Shown here: in pieces, positions 1 through 11,839 of the stretch | How positions within the stretch are numbered: the stretch's first letter is position 1 | Layout of the letters: each line of letters starts with the position of its first letter | From: Kluyvera intermedia | GTDB lineage: Bacteria > Pseudomonadota > Gammaproteobacteria > Enterobacterales > Enterobacteriaceae | DNA length: 64,000 nt | Direction of reading: 5' to 3' | Assembly (NCBI RefSeq): GCF_021440345.1 | Contig: NZ_JAKCNS010000011.1 | Location: forward strand, 1-64,000 | Translations under genes and position numbers: made by a program | Notes under the pieces: model-generated | Databases searched by the model: none | Seen by the model: the letters and a program-made list of their open reading frames with translations, nothing else | Told to the model about the DNA's origin: nothing

Positions 1-130
1 GGAACATTCTTTTTTACTGGATGAAAAACCTGAAAAAACTAGTAATTATGGTTAATTTAACTGTTAAACAATAAATTAACAATAGATATAGCAATGATAT
101 TCGCAACCAACCAGTAAAAAAGAATGTTCC
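1..130. repeat. 20-bp perfect inverted repeat bounding an AT-rich block
   Basis: Bases 1-20 are the exact reverse complement of bases 111-130. The 90 bases between are very AT-rich and hold no gene. The left arm starts at the window edge, so the true repeat may be longer. It lies upstream of alaA, on the side where lrhA is expected. It could be the ends of a small non-autonomous element (MITE) or a long-range cruciform/operator. The sequence shows the repeat directly; its nature is not settled. Confidence 0.8.
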
Positions 131-256
131 AACAGCATGAAATCCACGAAATCTTCTCCTGTTGACCCTTCAAAACCCCCGGGATGCGGAGTACATTATT
201 CCGTGCTGACTTCCACGGCAGGGAGTGGCAATCACAGCTAAAAAGGTCAAAGATTC

Positions 257-1474
257 ATGTCACCCATCGAAAAATCCAGCAAGTTAGACAACGTTTGTTA
301 CGACATTCGCGGCCCGGTTCTTAAAGAGGCCAAACGCCTTGAAGAAGAAGGCAATAAAGTTCTCAAACTCAATATCGGCAACCCGGCACCTTTCGGGTTT
401 GACGCGCCGGATGAGATTCTGGTTGATGTGATCCGTAACCTGCCAACCGCGCAGGGCTACTGCGACTCTAAAGGCCTGTACTCTGCCCGTAAGGCTATCA
501 TGCAGCACTACCAGGCACGCGGCATGCGCGACGTGACGGTAGAAGATATCTATATCGGTAACGGCGTTTCCGAACTCATCGTCCAGGCCATGCAAGCGCT
601 GCTCAACAGCGGCGATGAAATGCTGGTTCCGGCCCCAGATTACCCGCTGTGGACTGCAGCGGTATCGTTATCCAGCGGTAAAGCGGTGCATTATCTGTGC
701 GATGAATCGGCCGATTGGTTCCCTGATCTCGATGATATCCGCGCCAAAATCACCCCGCGCACCCGAGGCATTGTGATTATCAACCCTAACAACCCAACCG
801 GTGCGGTGTATTCCAAAGAGCTGCTGCAGGAGATCGTTGAGATTGCCCGCGAGCACAACCTGATAATCTTCGCCGATGAAATCTACGACAAGATTCTGTA
901 TGACGAAGCCCAGCACCATTCGATTGCCGCGATGGCGCCGGATCTGCTGACGGTAACGTTTAACGGGCTGTCTAAAACCTACCGTGTTGCCGGTTTCCGT
1001 CAAGGCTGGATGGTACTGAACGGGCCGAAGAAACACGCGAAAGGTTATATTGAAGGGCTGGAGATGCTGGCGTCGATGCGCCTTTGTGCCAACGTTCCTG
1101 CGCAGCACGCCATTCAGACCGCGCTCGGCGGCTATCAGAGCATCAGCGAATTTATTACACCTGGCGGCCGTCTGTATGAACAGCGCAACCGTGCCTGGGA
1201 GCTGATTAACGAGATCCCCGGCGTTTCCTGCGTGAAGCCAAAGGGTGCGCTGTATATGTTCCCGAAAATCGATGCCAAGCGCTTTAACATTCACGATGAC
1301 CAGCGCATGGTACTGGATTTCCTGCTGCAGGAAAAAGTCTTGCTGGTTCAGGGCACCGCCTTTAACTGGCCGTGGCCGGATCACGTGCGTATTGTTACCC
1401 TGCCGCGCGAAGACGATCTGGAGATGGCTATCAGCCGTTTCGGTCGTTTCCTGTCAGGCTACCACCAGCTGTAA
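257..1474 (+). CDS. alaA: Glutamate-pyruvate aminotransferase AlaA
   Basis: This PLP-dependent class I aminotransferase makes alanine from pyruvate and glutamate in the cytoplasm. The 405-residue protein has the usual length and matches E. coli AlaA (YfbQ) throughout. NPNNPTG is at about residues 176-182, and the PLP lysine is Lys240 in the SKTYRVAGFRQGW stretch. The ATG at 257 gives the family N-terminus MSPIEKSSKL. It stands alone, followed by a strong hairpin and yfbR. The upstream 250 bases carry the long inverted repeat described separately. Confidence 0.97.
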   Translation: MSPIEKSSKLDNVCYDIRGPVLKEAKRLEEEGNKVLKLNIGNPAPFGFDAPDEILVDVIRNLPTAQGYCDSKGLYSARKAIMQHYQARGMRDVTVEDIYIGNGVSELIVQAMQALLNSGDEMLVPAPDYPLWTAAVSLSSGKAVHYLCDESADWFPDLDDIRAKITPRTRGIVIINPNNPTGAVYSKELLQEIVEIAREHNLIIFADEIYDKILYDEAQHHSIAAMAPDLLTVTFNGLSKTYRVAGFRQGWMVLNGPKKHAKGYIEGLEMLASMRLCANVPAQHAIQTALGGYQSISEFITPGGRLYEQRNRAWELINEIPGVSCVKPKGALYMFPKIDAKRFNIHDDQRMVLDFLLQEKVLLVQGTAFNWPWPDHVRIVTLPREDDLEMAISRFGRFLSGYHQL

Positions 1475-1482
1475 TATTGCTC

Positions 1483-1513
1483 ATGGCCGCCGGCATTTGC
1501 ATCCGGCGGCCAT
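1483..1513 (+). terminator. 11-bp perfect hairpin between alaA and yfbR
   Basis: ATGGCCGCCGG pairs with CCGGCGGCCAT across a 9-base loop just after the alaA stop. No clear U-tract follows, so it may be a 3'-end stabiliser or REP-like palindrome rather than a full terminator. Confidence 0.5.
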
Positions 1514-1558
1514 CTCTGCGCACAATGCCTTTACTGAAGTTACTGAGTAAGGGTTGTT

Positions 1559-2158
1559 ATGAGTCAGAGTCATTTTTTTGCCCACCTCTCCCGCCTGAAG
1601 TTAATCAATCGCTGGCCGCTGATGCGCAATGTGCGCACCGAAAACGTCTCTGAACACAGTTTGCAGGTCGCCATGGTCGCCCATGCCCTCGCCGCCATTA
1701 AAAATCGCAAATTTAACGGGCAGGTGAACGCCGAGCGCATCGCACTGCTGGCGATGTATCACGACGCTTCCGAAGTATTAACCGGCGATCTCCCTACCCC
1801 GGTGAAATATTTCAATTCGCAAATTGCTCAGGAATACAAAGCGATTGAGAAAATCGCGCAACAGAAACTGATTGATATGGTGCCTGAGGAACTGCGCGAT
1901 ATTTTCGCACCGCTTATCGACGAGCATCAGAGTAGCGACGAAGAGAAAGCCATCGTCAAACAGGCCGATGCGCTGTGCGCCTATCTGAAATGTCTGGAAG
2001 AGTTATCGGCGGGTAATAACGAATTTTTGTTGGCCAAGGGGCGCCTTGAGAAGACGCTGGCCTCCAGGCGCAGCGAAGAGATGGACTATTTTATGTCGGT
2101 GTTTGTGCCGAGCTTCCATCTTTCACTAGACGAAATAAGCCAGGACTCACCGCTCTGA
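1559..2158 (+). CDS. yfbR: 5'-deoxynucleotidase YfbR (HD domain)
   Basis: YfbR removes phosphate from deoxyribonucleoside 5'-monophosphates, for example dCMP and dAMP, in nucleotide salvage. The 199-residue product is full length. The HD-domain metal ligands are visible: His33 in SEHSLQ and His68-Asp69 in [13 protein letters not shown], with a late Asp in [12 protein letters not shown] 1559 begins the family N-terminus. It is downstream of and co-oriented with alaA, about 85 bases away across a hairpin, and converges on yfbS. Confidence 0.95.
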   Translation: MSQSHFFAHLSRLKLINRWPLMRNVRTENVSEHSLQVAMVAHALAAIKNRKFNGQVNAERIALLAMYHDASEVLTGDLPTPVKYFNSQIAQEYKAIEKIAQQKLIDMVPEELRDIFAPLIDEHQSSDEEKAIVKQADALCAYLKCLEELSAGNNEFLLAKGRLEKTLASRRSEEMDYFMSVFVPSFHLSLDEISQDSPL

Positions 2159-2235
2159 CTTTTCCCCGCATCACCATGTTCGGCCGGGCTACGCTTTATC
2201 GCTAGCCCGGCGTCACGTCTTTTCGTGGAACCCGA

Positions 2236-4068
2236 TCAGAACGGGAACAAAATCGGAATCAGCAGTACGCAGACAATCATCACCAGCACCGTAAACGGCA
2301 CGCCGATTTTGATGAAGTCGCTAAAGCTGTACTTGCCAGGCCCCAGCACCAGGGTGTTTACCGGTGATGATACCGGGGTCATAAACGCCGCGGAAGCCGC
2401 CATCGCCACGACCATCGCGAACGGGTACGGCGACACGCCCATGGATTTCGCTGCCGCCAGGGCAATCGGCGCCATCAGCACCGCCGTGGCGGTATTGGAG
2501 ATAAACAGTCCGATTGCCGCACACATCACAAACAGGCAACCCAGCATCAGATAAGGCCCCTGCCCGCCGCCAATATCCATCAGCGCTTTCACGATAAGAT
2601 CGACGCCGCCGGTTTTTTGCAGCGCCAACGCGAACGGCATCATCCCGACAATCAAAATAATGCTTGGCCAGTGAATAGACTTATAGGCGCTCTGGGCGTC
2701 AATACAGCGGAATTTACCCATCAGCAGGCAGGCAATAATCGCGGCTATCGGGTTGGGAATTTCATCGGTGAGCATCAGCGCGACCATCAACACCAGACAG
2801 AAAATCGCGTGCGGCGCCTGGCTGTGGGCCGGCGAGGCATCGCTGACTTCAATCGGCAGATTGAGCACCACAAAGTCGCGCCCGTTTTGCGCCAGCTGGC
2901 TAATCAGCTTCCAGTTGCCGACCACCAGCATAATGTCGCCAAGCTGCAAAGGCTCATCGACCACCGAACCGTCCAGCGCCTGACCATCGCGCTTCATACC
3001 CACAATATTCAGGCCATAGCGGGTACGAAAGCCCATTTCACGCACGGTTTTACCCAGCAGTTCAGACTCCGGGATCAGCGAAACTTCAGCCATCCCCACG
3101 TCCAGGGCCTGGTCGGAGAAATACTCGCCGCGCAGCACCATCGGCTCCAGCATTTGCTCGCTGATAAACTGGCGCAGATCAATATCGGCCGCCGACATAT
3201 CGATAAGCAGAACATCGCGCGCACGGAATTCCGACACCCCGTTGACGTTCACAATGACCCGGCGGAATCGACGCCAGCGCTCAACGCCGATGATATTTGC
3301 GCCATAGCGCTCGCGCAGCTTCAGGTCATCCAGACGCTGGCCAATCATCGGCGAACCCGGACGAATAGCCAATCGGCGCGCACGGCCGGTCAGACGGTAT
3401 TCTTTAATCAGATCGCGGAAAGTGCTCCGCTTGCGCCCTTCGCGCGCCGCATGCCCTTCATCACCTTTCAACATGAATCGCATGACCAGCATGTAGAAAA
3501 TGCCGAGTACCAGCACCACCAGCCCAATTGGCGTCACGCTGAAGAAACCAAAGCCCTCCAGCCCTTCGCGCAGCAGCTCACTGTTGATAACCAGGTTTGG
3601 CGGCGTCGCCACCAACGTCATCATACCGCTGATAAGCCCGGCAAAGCTTAGCGGCATCATCAGACGCGAGGGGGAGATATTCATGCGCATGGAAACGCTG
3701 AGCACCACGGGAATAAAGATGGCGACCACGCCGGTTGAGCTCATAAAAGCGCCGAGCCCCGCCACGGTCAGCATCAGGTAAACCAACATTTTGGTTTCAC
3801 TGCTGCCCGCAACCTGCACCAGCCAGGAACCCATTTTGGTCGCCACCCCGGTGCGTACCAGACCGTCGCCGATAATAAACAGCGCGGCAATCAGAATCAC
3901 GTTGGGATCGCTGAAGCCAGAGAAAGCTTCGCTCAACGTCAGCGTGCCGCTCAGTACGAAGGCGACAATAATGCCTAGCGCGATAGCATCCATGCGTACC
4001 TTGCCGCTGGCAAACAGCACCACGGCAATGGCTAACAGACTGAGCACCCAAATCAATTCACCGTTCAC
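2236..4068 (-). CDS. yfbS: SLC13-type membrane transporter with two RCK_C domains, YfbS
   Basis: This inner-membrane protein of 610 residues belongs to the divalent anion:sodium symporter/citrate transporter superfamily. It has membrane helices in the N-terminal ~200 residues, two cytoplasmic TrkA-C (RCK_C) domains at about 220-390, and a C-terminal block of helices that includes [13 protein letters not shown]. The start is GTG at 4068 behind an AAGGA-like ribosome site. It is full length against E. coli YfbS. Its substrate is not established. It is a single gene, convergent with yfbR and separated from yfbT by a terminator. Confidence 0.93.
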   Translation of the reverse strand: MNGELIWVLSLLAIAVVLFASGKVRMDAIALGIIVAFVLSGTLTLSEAFSGFSDPNVILIAALFIIGDGLVRTGVATKMGSWLVQVAGSSETKMLVYLMLTVAGLGAFMSSTGVVAIFIPVVLSVSMRMNISPSRLMMPLSFAGLISGMMTLVATPPNLVINSELLREGLEGFGFFSVTPIGLVVLVLGIFYMLVMRFMLKGDEGHAAREGRKRSTFRDLIKEYRLTGRARRLAIRPGSPMIGQRLDDLKLRERYGANIIGVERWRRFRRVIVNVNGVSEFRARDVLLIDMSAADIDLRQFISEQMLEPMVLRGEYFSDQALDVGMAEVSLIPESELLGKTVREMGFRTRYGLNIVGMKRDGQALDGSVVDEPLQLGDIMLVVGNWKLISQLAQNGRDFVVLNLPIEVSDASPAHSQAPHAIFCLVLMVALMLTDEIPNPIAAIIACLLMGKFRCIDAQSAYKSIHWPSIILIVGMMPFALALQKTGGVDLIVKALMDIGGGQGPYLMLGCLFVMCAAIGLFISNTATAVLMAPIALAAAKSMGVSPYPFAMVVAMAASAAFMTPVSSPVNTLVLGPGKYSFSDFIKIGVPFTVLVMIVCVLLIPILFPF

Positions 4069-4132
4069 AGCACATCCTTGTCATCAAATAAGCGGTAAGG
4101 TTTTCAACTTAATGGCGTTAACTATAGTGGCA

Positions 4133-4158
4133 GAAAAAAGCCCCAACGGTGTGGGGCT
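4133..4158 (-). terminator. Rho-independent terminator of yfbU-yfbT
   Basis: On the minus strand AGCCCCA and TGGGGCT form a 7-bp stem followed by TTTTTT, just past the yfbT stop. Confidence 0.85.
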
Positions 4159-4169
4159 AAATCATAAGA

Positions 4170-4840
4170 TCATGCATTCTGCGTGACGTTTACCTGTCCA
4201 TCCGGCAGCTTTTCAATGCGCAGCGTTGTCAGCGTAGAAAGGACAAAATCAACCTCCAGCAGCTCAGGGGTTTCCGCTGGCACATTCACTGCCGCAACAT
4301 AGCAGCCTGCCGCCAGTCCGGACTGTACGCCTGCTGGCGCATCTTCCACCACCAGACATTCCTGCGGCGACAGCCCCAGAAGTTTGGCACCTAGCAGATA
4401 AGCATCCGGCTGTGGTTTGCCGTGCTGCACCTGTTCTGCAGTGACAAACACCGCAGGCGTCGGTAATCCTGCGGCGCGATGACGAGCATGGGCCACCGGA
4501 ATCGAGCCAGAGGTAACAATAGCCCACGGAATGGCGTTGGCTTCCAGGTGCTCCAGCAGTTCCAGCGCCCCCGGCAGCGCACGGATCCCGTTAAGATCGG
4601 TCGCTTCGATATGCTCCAGACGCAGAAACTCAGCCTGAATCTCCGCCTCTGACTTACCCGGCATAAAGTGCCGTAACGTGGTGATGGCCTGTTTGCCGTG
4701 GATATACGCCAGCACCGCATCCGGGTCAACGCCATAGCTTTCAGCCCAGAAATGCCAGGAGCGTTCCACCACCGCCAGTGAGTCTACGAGGGTACCGTCT
4801 AAGTCAAAAAGAAAACCTTTACACTGCACGGGAGCCCCCA

Positions 4841-4841
<1 letters not shown>
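4170..4841 (-). CDS. yfbT: Sugar phosphatase HxpA (YfbT), HAD family
   Basis: This HAD-superfamily phosphatase dephosphorylates hexose phosphates. The catalytic DLDGT has nucleophile Asp13 and acid Asp15, the second motif is VTSGS, and the acidic motif is VEDAPAGV. The ATG at 4841 overlaps the yfbU stop by one base (TGATG), which suggests translational coupling. A GTG four codons in gives a start nearer the E. coli one (M-x-C-K-G-F). The 223 residues are 7 longer than I recall for E. coli, all at the N-terminus. Confidence 0.92.
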
Positions 4842-5416
<575 letters not shown>

Positions 5417-5872
5417 TTACAAATCATCAAGGAAAGTTTTATCCAGTTGTTTGAAGGCGCGCTTAAGCGTGTCAGCTAACGCCTGATAATCAGGCTTGCC
5501 TTCTACCGGTGCCAGCGCTTGTCCGGCTTCCTGCAATTTACCGCGTACCTCATAAAACCACTGTAATGTGGACGGCGGCAACGGGGTAACGGAGCGCTTA
5601 CCTAACCACCATAATCCCTGCATCGGCAGGCTCAGCGCAAACAGCGCCGTGGCAACGGCTGGGCCAAGTTGCCCACCGAGGGCAATTTGCCAGCACAGCG
5701 TAAAGATGGCGAGCGGCGGCATAAAGCGTATGGCGTGGCGAGTCGCGCGAATCACGCGGTTCTCAACAAACACCGACGCAAGTCGCTTCTCCAACGGCCA
5801 CGTCTTTGAATAGTGCTGCCCCCGGCTGAACAAACTGAAGAAACTGACCGGGCGTTGCTCGGGTGTCGACAT
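5417..5872 (-). CDS. yfbV: UPF0208 membrane protein YfbV
   Basis: This inner-membrane protein of 151 residues has two adjacent hydrophobic stretches at about residues 50-95, the first [14 protein letters not shown]. In E. coli YfbV has been linked to insulation of the Ter macrodomain, but its mechanism is unclear. The start at ATG 5872 gives the usual [17 protein letters not shown]-terminus. It is divergent from ackA with about 460 bases between. Confidence 0.93.
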   Translation of the reverse strand: MSTPEQRPVSFFSLFSRGQHYSKTWPLEKRLASVFVENRVIRATRHAIRFMPPLAIFTLCWQIALGGQLGPAVATALFALSLPMQGLWWLGKRSVTPLPPSTLQWFYEVRGKLQEAGQALAPVEGKPDYQALADTLKRAFKQLDKTFLDDL

Positions 5873-6334
5873 GGCTTACCTCAACTTCACGTATAAAAAT
5901 TAAAATATTTTTGAAAAACAACAACTGGGTATGACATCGTTCAAAAAATTTTGGCATAGCCCCTGCAATCGGGTATCCTGTGCCAGCCTGATATAGCCAG
6001 ATTCTATACCCGTCGCCTTTCAAGTTGTAGATGCGTAGTCTGCGTCCGTTAACCCCAGTCACATAGTCATCTATGCTTAAGGGGTATCGCGGGCCCGTCG
6101 CTTTTCTATCACTCGAAATCCAGAGGGTAAATGCTCTCCGGCAAATCAAATTATTGCATATTCTGCCATTGGCTGAAAATTATGCAAAATGACTTAGAAT
6201 CAATATGTATTTCTTAGATCATGCCTGAAAAACGTTTCGGGCATGATGTTAATCATAAATGTCGGGGTCATCCTGCGCTACGCTTAATGACTCATTGACG
6301 TTTTTTTAGCCACGTATCATAAATAGGTACTTCC
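5873..6334. other. yfbV-ackA intergenic region
   Basis: This 462-base gap holds no gene. From left to right it contains the yfbV promoter area, an ERIC-like repeat (about 6005-6130) and an AT-rich stretch next to ackA, with a possible TTGACG -35 box at 6295-6300 and TATCAT/CATAAA-like -10 boxes after 6315. The promoter assignment is weak. Frames that run through the ERIC element are not genes. Confidence 0.7.
6005..6130. repeat. ERIC (IRU) repeat, diverged copy
   Basis: The element opens with TATACCCGTCGCCTTTCAAG, has the central ACCCCAGTCACATAG...CTATGCTTAAGGGGTAT inverted core, and closes with ACTCGAAATCCAGAGGGTA. These parts and the ~126-base length fit the enterobacterial repetitive intergenic consensus, with many substitutions. 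It is transcribed, if at all, as an untranslated hairpin. Confidence 0.8.
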
Positions 6335-7537
6335 ATGTCGAGTAAGTTAGTACTGGTTCTGAACTGCGGTAGCTCCTCCCTGAAATTCGCTGTAATCGAT
6401 GCAGTTAATGGTGAAGAGCACCTCTCTGGTTTAGCCGAATGTTTCCATCTCCCTGAAGCACGTATCAAGTGGAAAATGGACGGCGGTAAACAAGAAGCGG
6501 CTTTAGGTGCAGGCGCCGCTCACAGTGAAGCGCTGAACTTCATCGTTAATACTATTCTGGCACAAAAACCAGAACTGTCCGCGCAGCTGACCGCTATCGG
6601 CCACCGTATCGTACACGGCGGCGAGAAGTACACCAGCTCCGTTGTGATCGACGAATCCGTGATCCAGGGCATTAAAGATTCTTCTTCTTTTGCTCCGCTG
6701 CATAACCCGGCTCACCTGATCGGTATTGCTGAAGCGCTGAAATCCTTCCCGCAGTTGAAAGATAAGAACGTTGCCGTATTCGATACCGCGTTCCACCAGA
6801 CCATGCCGGAAGAGTCTTACCTGTATGCTCTGCCGTACAGCCTGTACAAAGAACACGGCGTTCGTCGCTACGGCGCACACGGTACCAGCCACTTCTACGT
6901 TACTCAGGAAGCAGCAAAAGTACTGAACAAACCGGTTGAAGAACTGAACATCATCACTTGCCACCTGGGCAACGGTGGTTCCGTTTCTGCTATCCGTAAC
7001 GGTAAATGCGTTGACACCTCTATGGGTCTGACCCCGCTGGAAGGTCTGGTAATGGGTACTCGCTCTGGCGATATCGATCCAGCAATCATTTTCCACCTGC
7101 ATGACACCCTGGGCATGAACATCGACCAGATCAACAAGATGCTGACCAAAGAGTCTGGCCTCCTGGGTCTGACCGAAGTCACCAGCGACTGTCGTTATGT
7201 AGAAGATAACTACAAAGAAAAAGCAGACGCTAAACGTGCAATGGACGTTTACTGCCACCGTCTGGCGAAATACATCGGTTCCTACACCGCGCTGATGGAT
7301 GGTCGTCTGGACGCTGTTATCTTCACCGGTGGTATCGGTGAAAACGCTGCAATGGTTCGCGAACTGTCCCTGGGCAAACTGGGCGTTCTGGGCTTCGAAG
7401 TTGATCACGAACGTAACCTGGCTGCCCGTTTCGGCAAATCCGGTTTCATCAACAAAGAAGGCACCCGCCCTGCCATCGTTATCCCGACCAACGAAGAGCT
7501 GGTCATTGCACAAGACGCCAACCGTCTGACTGCCTGA
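6335..7537 (+). CDS. ackA: Acetate kinase AckA
   Basis: AckA interconverts acetyl phosphate plus ADP with acetate plus ATP in the cytoplasm, the last step of acetate overflow. The 400-residue protein is full length. It opens with the ASKHA phosphate-binding stretch [11 protein letters not shown] (Asn10), and [10 protein letters not shown] and TCHLGNGGS follow mid-protein. ATG 6335 matches the E. coli start. pta follows 76 bases downstream across a terminator-like hairpin, the standard ackA-pta arrangement. Codon usage looks highly biased, as expected of a highly expressed gene. Confidence 0.98.
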   Translation: MSSKLVLVLNCGSSSLKFAVIDAVNGEEHLSGLAECFHLPEARIKWKMDGGKQEAALGAGAAHSEALNFIVNTILAQKPELSAQLTAIGHRIVHGGEKYTSSVVIDESVIQGIKDSSSFAPLHNPAHLIGIAEALKSFPQLKDKNVAVFDTAFHQTMPEESYLYALPYSLYKEHGVRRYGAHGTSHFYVTQEAAKVLNKPVEELNIITCHLGNGGSVSAIRNGKCVDTSMGLTPLEGLVMGTRSGDIDPAIIFHLHDTLGMNIDQINKMLTKESGLLGLTEVTSDCRYVEDNYKEKADAKRAMDVYCHRLAKYIGSYTALMDGRLDAVIFTGGIGENAAMVRELSLGKLGVLGFEVDHERNLAARFGKSGFINKEGTRPAIVIPTNEELVIAQDANRLTA

Positions 7538-7542
7538 TATCA

Positions 7543-7572
7543 CACCGCCAGCCTAGCTGGCGGTGCTGTTTT
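7543..7572 (+). terminator. ackA-pta intercistronic hairpin
   Basis: CACCGCCAG and CTGGCGGTG form a perfect 9-bp stem with a 5-base loop, followed by CTGTTTT. It probably acts as a partial terminator that lowers readthrough into pta. Confidence 0.65.
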
Positions 7573-7613
7573 GTATCCCGCCTGAAACTGGCGGTAACGA
7601 AAGAGGATAAACC

Positions 7614-9758
7614 GTGTCCCGTACTATTATGCTGATCCCTACCGGAACCAGCGTCGGCTTGACCAGCGTCAGCCTTGGCGTAATCCGTGCTATGGAACGC
7701 AAAGGCGTTCGTCTGAGCGTCTTTAAACCTATCGCACAACCGCGTAGCGGTGGCGATGCGCCAGACCAGACTACCACCATCGTTCGCGCGAGCTCTTCAA
7801 CGACGACCGCCGCTGAACCGATGAAGATGAGCCACGTAGAAGCCCTGCTCTCCAGCAATCAGAAAGATGTGCTGATGGAAGAGATCATCGCTAACTACCA
7901 CACGAACACTAAAGATGCAGAAGTTGTACTGGTTGAAGGCCTGGTCCCAACCCGTAAGCATCAGTTCGCTCAGTCTCTGAACTACGAAATCGCTAAAACG
8001 CTGAACGCAGAAATCGTGTTCGTGATGTCTCAGGGTACCGACACTCCGGAACAGCTGAACGAGCGTATCGAACTGACTCGCAACAGCTTCGGCGGCGCGA
8101 AAAACACCAACATTACCGGTGTTATCGTCAACAAACTGAATGCACCGGTTGACGAACAGGGCCGTACTCGCCCAGACCTGTCTGAGATCTTCGATGATTC
8201 TTCCACCGCGAAAGTTATCAAAATCGATCCTGCTAAGCTGAACAGCACCAGCGCCCTGCCAGTTCTTGGCGCGGTACCATGGAGCTTCGATCTGATTGCA
8301 ACTCGTGCAATCGACATGGCGCGTCACCTGAATGCCACCGTCATCAACGAAGGCGACATCAACACCCGCCGCGTGAAGTCTGTGACCTTCTGCGCACGTA
8401 GCATTCCGCACATGCTGGAACACTTCCGTGCCGGTTCTCTGCTGGTGACTTCTGCAGACCGTCCAGACGTTCTGGTTGCCGCTTGCCTGGCAGCAATGAA
8501 CGGCGTGGAAATCGGTGCTCTGCTGCTGACCGGCGGCTACGACATGGATCCACGTATCAGCAAACTGTGCGAACGCGCATTTGCGACCGGCCTGCCGGTA
8601 TTCATGGTGAATACCAACACCTGGCAGACCTCTCTGAGCCTGCAGAGCTTCAACCTGGAAGTTCCGGTTGACGATCACGAGCGCATCGAGAAAGTCCAGG
8701 AATACGTTGCTAACTACATCAACGCTGACTGGATTGAATCTCTGACCGCGACTTCTGAGCGCAGCCGTCGTCTGTCTCCGCCAGCATTCCGTTACCAGCT
8801 GACCGAGCTGGCGCGTAAAGCGGGCAAACGTGTTGTTCTGCCAGAAGGCGACGAACCACGTACCGTTAAAGCTGCCGCTATCTGTGCTGAACGTGGTATC
8901 GCAACTTGCGTACTGCTGGGCAACCCGGACGAAATCACCCGTGTTGCAGCGTCTCAGGGCGTTGAACTGGGCGCAGGCGTAGAAATCGTTGATCCAGAAG
9001 TGGTTCGCGAAAGCTACGTTGCTCGCCTGGTCGAACTGCGTAAAAACAAAGGCATGACCGAAACCGTTGCCCGCGAACAGCTGGAAGACAACGTAGTTCT
9101 CGGCACCCTGATGCTGGAACAAGATGACGTAGACGGCCTGGTTTCTGGCGCGGTTCACACCACCGCCAACACCATTCGTCCACCGCTGCAGCTGATTAAA
9201 ACTGCACCGGGCAGCTCTCTGGTTTCTTCCGTGTTCTTCATGCTGCTGCCTGAGCAGGTTTATGTTTACGGCGACTGCGCGATCAACCCGGATCCGACTG
9301 CAGAACAGCTGGCTGAAATCGCTATCCAGTCCGCAGACTCCGCAATTGCCTTCGGCATCGAACCTCGCGTTGCAATGCTCTCCTACTCCACCGGTACTTC
9401 TGGTGCAGGTAGCGATGTAGAGAAAGTCCGCGAAGCGACTCGTCTGGCCCAGGAAAAACGTCCTGACCTGATGATCGATGGCCCGCTGCAGTACGACGCC
9501 GCTGTTATGGCTGACGTTGCGAAATCCAAAGCGCCGAACTCTCCGGTTGCAGGTCGCGCTACCGTGTTTATCTTCCCAGATCTGAACACCGGTAACACCA
9601 CCTACAAAGCGGTACAGCGTTCTGCCGACCTGATCTCCATCGGGCCGATGCTGCAGGGTATGCGCAAGCCGGTGAACGACCTGTCTCGTGGCGCGCTGGT
9701 AGACGATATCGTCTACACCATCGCACTGACCGCGATCCAGTCTTCACAGCAGCAGTAA
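7614..9758 (+). CDS. pta: Phosphate acetyltransferase Pta
   Basis: Pta makes acetyl phosphate from acetyl-CoA and phosphate, feeding AckA. The 714-residue product is the long enterobacterial form. It has an N-terminal P-loop-like domain ([15 protein letters not shown]), a central DRTGG domain and a C-terminal catalytic PTA_PTB domain from about residue 380, including [10 protein letters not shown] and [16 protein letters not shown]. The start is GTG at 7614, with AAGAGGA seven bases upstream. E. coli pta also starts with GTG. Two strong hairpins end the transcript. Confidence 0.97.
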   Translation: MSRTIMLIPTGTSVGLTSVSLGVIRAMERKGVRLSVFKPIAQPRSGGDAPDQTTTIVRASSSTTTAAEPMKMSHVEALLSSNQKDVLMEEIIANYHTNTKDAEVVLVEGLVPTRKHQFAQSLNYEIAKTLNAEIVFVMSQGTDTPEQLNERIELTRNSFGGAKNTNITGVIVNKLNAPVDEQGRTRPDLSEIFDDSSTAKVIKIDPAKLNSTSALPVLGAVPWSFDLIATRAIDMARHLNATVINEGDINTRRVKSVTFCARSIPHMLEHFRAGSLLVTSADRPDVLVAACLAAMNGVEIGALLLTGGYDMDPRISKLCERAFATGLPVFMVNTNTWQTSLSLQSFNLEVPVDDHERIEKVQEYVANYINADWIESLTATSERSRRLSPPAFRYQLTELARKAGKRVVLPEGDEPRTVKAAAICAERGIATCVLLGNPDEITRVAASQGVELGAGVEIVDPEVVRESYVARLVELRKNKGMTETVAREQLEDNVVLGTLMLEQDDVDGLVSGAVHTTANTIRPPLQLIKTAPGSSLVSSVFFMLLPEQVYVYGDCAINPDPTAEQLAEIAIQSADSAIAFGIEPRVAMLSYSTGTSGAGSDVEKVREATRLAQEKRPDLMIDGPLQYDAAVMADVAKSKAPNSPVAGRATVFIFPDLNTGNTTYKAVQRSADLISIGPMLQGMRKPVNDLSRGALVDDIVYTIALTAIQSSQQQ

Positions 9759-9766
9759 TCCTTTCA

Positions 9767-9788
9767 CCACCCGTTCGCGGGTGGTTTT
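9767..9788 (+). terminator. First pta terminator
   Basis: CCACCC and GGGTGG pair across a 6-base loop, followed by TTTT, directly after the pta stop. Confidence 0.7.
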
Positions 9789-9793
9789 AAGGC

Positions 9794-9833
9794 AAAAAAA
9801 ATCCGGAAGCGGGAAACCGTTCCGGATTTTTTT
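9794..9833. terminator. Bidirectional terminator between pta and yfcD
   Basis: AATCCGGAA pairs with TTCCGGATT. There is an A-run before and a T-run after, so it serves both convergent genes pta and yfcD. Confidence 0.85.
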
Positions 9834-9853
9834 ATGCCTGCGATAGCGTGAAT

Positions 9854-10399
9854 TTACTCGGCTTCTTCCTCAACATGCGCTTCATTATTCGCGTTGCGGG
9901 TCATCCACAGCGCCAGCGCTTTCAGTGAGTCATCGGTGAAATCGTCGCAGCGAGCGGTGATCTCTTCCGGCGTCATCCAGCGAACCTCGCTGACCTCTTC
10001 TTCCTGCAGGGCAAACGGCCCGTGGGAAACACAGCTAAACAGGCTTCCCCACACGCGACAGTTCTTATCTTCAAAATAGAACTGACCGTGATCGGCAAAC
10101 GGTACACCAGCAATCCCTAACTCTTCTTCCGCCTCACGGCGAGCAGAGTCCAGTAATGGCTCATCAGCCTGGACGACACCCCCAGCGGTGGCATCCAGCA
10201 TACCCGGCTGGTAGTCTTTCGTCTCAGTGCGACGCTGCACCAGAATTTTCCCCATGCCGTCATGGACGACGATGTAGGTTGCCCGGTGACGCAGGCACTG
10301 CGCGCGCATTTGTTCACGGCTCGCTTGCGCGATGACCTCATTGTCTTCGTTGACAATATCGACCCATTCCGTGCTTGCCAAATGATTCTGCTCGACCAT
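9854..10399 (-). CDS. yfcD: Nudix hydrolase YfcD
   Basis: This cytoplasmic Nudix-fold pyrophosphatase of 181 residues has no firmly assigned substrate. It resembles isopentenyl-diphosphate isomerase-type Nudix proteins. The Nudix box is clear: GG-x5-E-x7-REAEEELGI, in the stretch [11 protein letters not shown]...REAEEELGI near residues 88-112. Start ATG 10399. It is likely transcribed with yfcE upstream. E. coli has yfcC between pta and yfcD; here it is missing and the two genes face each other across 95 bases. Confidence 0.94.
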   Translation of the reverse strand: MVEQNHLASTEWVDIVNEDNEVIAQASREQMRAQCLRHRATYIVVHDGMGKILVQRRTETKDYQPGMLDATAGGVVQADEPLLDSARREAEEELGIAGVPFADHGQFYFEDKNCRVWGSLFSCVSHGPFALQEEEVSEVRWMTPEEITARCDDFTDDSLKALALWMTRNANNEAHVEEEAE

Positions 10400-10455
10400 C
10401 AGAAAACCTTAAATTGAAAGCGCTCTTACGGCGCGTTTTATGATTGATGGGTAAC

Positions 10456-11007
10456 TTACGGGTTAATAACAACCTCTGCAATAACCCGCTGATCATTGAG
10501 TGCTAAAACCTGCAGATTTCTTCCGTCCATCAGCCCATAGCTAGCAGCAAAGCCGCCTTTAGGAATGCTAACCGAACCGGGATTAAATAAGAATATCTCG
10601 CCGCGTTTTTCTGCCACCGGCAGGTGCGTATGGCCAAAAATCAGCACATCGCCTGACGCCAGCGGTGGAAGATTATCAGGGCCGTAAAGATGACCGTGGG
10701 TCAGAAACAGCCGCTGCGTGTCGGTTAACACCTGCTGCCATGGCGCGGTAATAGGAAAGTGCAGCAGCATCTGGTCAACTTCGCTATCGCAGTTACCGCG
10801 AACCGCAATAATTCGCGCGGCTACGCTGTTCAGGCACTCGGCGACCTCGGCTGGCGCGTAGCCTTCCGGAAGCGCATTGCGCGGCCCGTGGTTAAGCACA
10901 TCGCCTAGAATCACCAACCAGTTCGCGCCGCTGTCGGCAAACAGCGACACCACACGCTCGGCGGCGGGCAACGAGCCATGAATATCCGATGCAAACATCA
11001 GCTTCAT
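10456..11007 (-). CDS. yfcE: Metallophosphodiesterase YfcE
   Basis: This 183-residue calcineurin-like phosphodiesterase hydrolyses model phosphodiesters in vitro; its natural substrate is not known. The metal-binding motifs are all present: SDIHG near residue 7, GDVLNHGPRN, RGNCD, THGHLYG and GHTH. Start ATG 11007. It sits between yfcF and yfcD on the same strand with gaps of about 50 bases, so a small operon is likely. Confidence 0.95.
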   Translation of the reverse strand: MKLMFASDIHGSLPAAERVVSLFADSGANWLVILGDVLNHGPRNALPEGYAPAEVAECLNSVAARIIAVRGNCDSEVDQMLLHFPITAPWQQVLTDTQRLFLTHGHLYGPDNLPPLASGDVLIFGHTHLPVAEKRGEIFLFNPGSVSIPKGGFAASYGLMDGRNLQVLALNDQRVIAEVVINP

Positions 11008-11063
11008 TAATCAAATCCCTACAGTGATAATCCTTACTATCATAATGGATTATCTCTTCTTTT

Positions 11064-11717
<654 letters not shown>

Positions 11718-11839
11718 TCAATCACAGACAACAGATGCACGAACGATGGGCGCAAAAAATCGCTGCCCATCTAACATAATAGCCAAAATAGCCTGTCTAC
11801 CGGGCGATGTCACTTGCCCACAACATGAGGATTTTGCAA

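Noticed and set aside
2617-3651. 344-codon open frame on the plus strand
   Set aside because: It is antisense to yfbS, low in complexity (His/Gln/Arg-rich) and has no ribosome site; a shadow of the real gene.
5763-6149. 128-codon open frame on the minus strand upstream of yfbV
   Set aside because: It runs through the ERIC repeat and into yfbV out of frame; repeat-derived.
6503-7543. 346-codon open frame on the minus strand
   Set aside because: Antisense to ackA, for the same reason as at pta.
7797-9158. 453-codon open frame on the minus strand
   Set aside because: It is antisense to the highly expressed pta gene, whose strong codon bias removes stops from the opposite frame.
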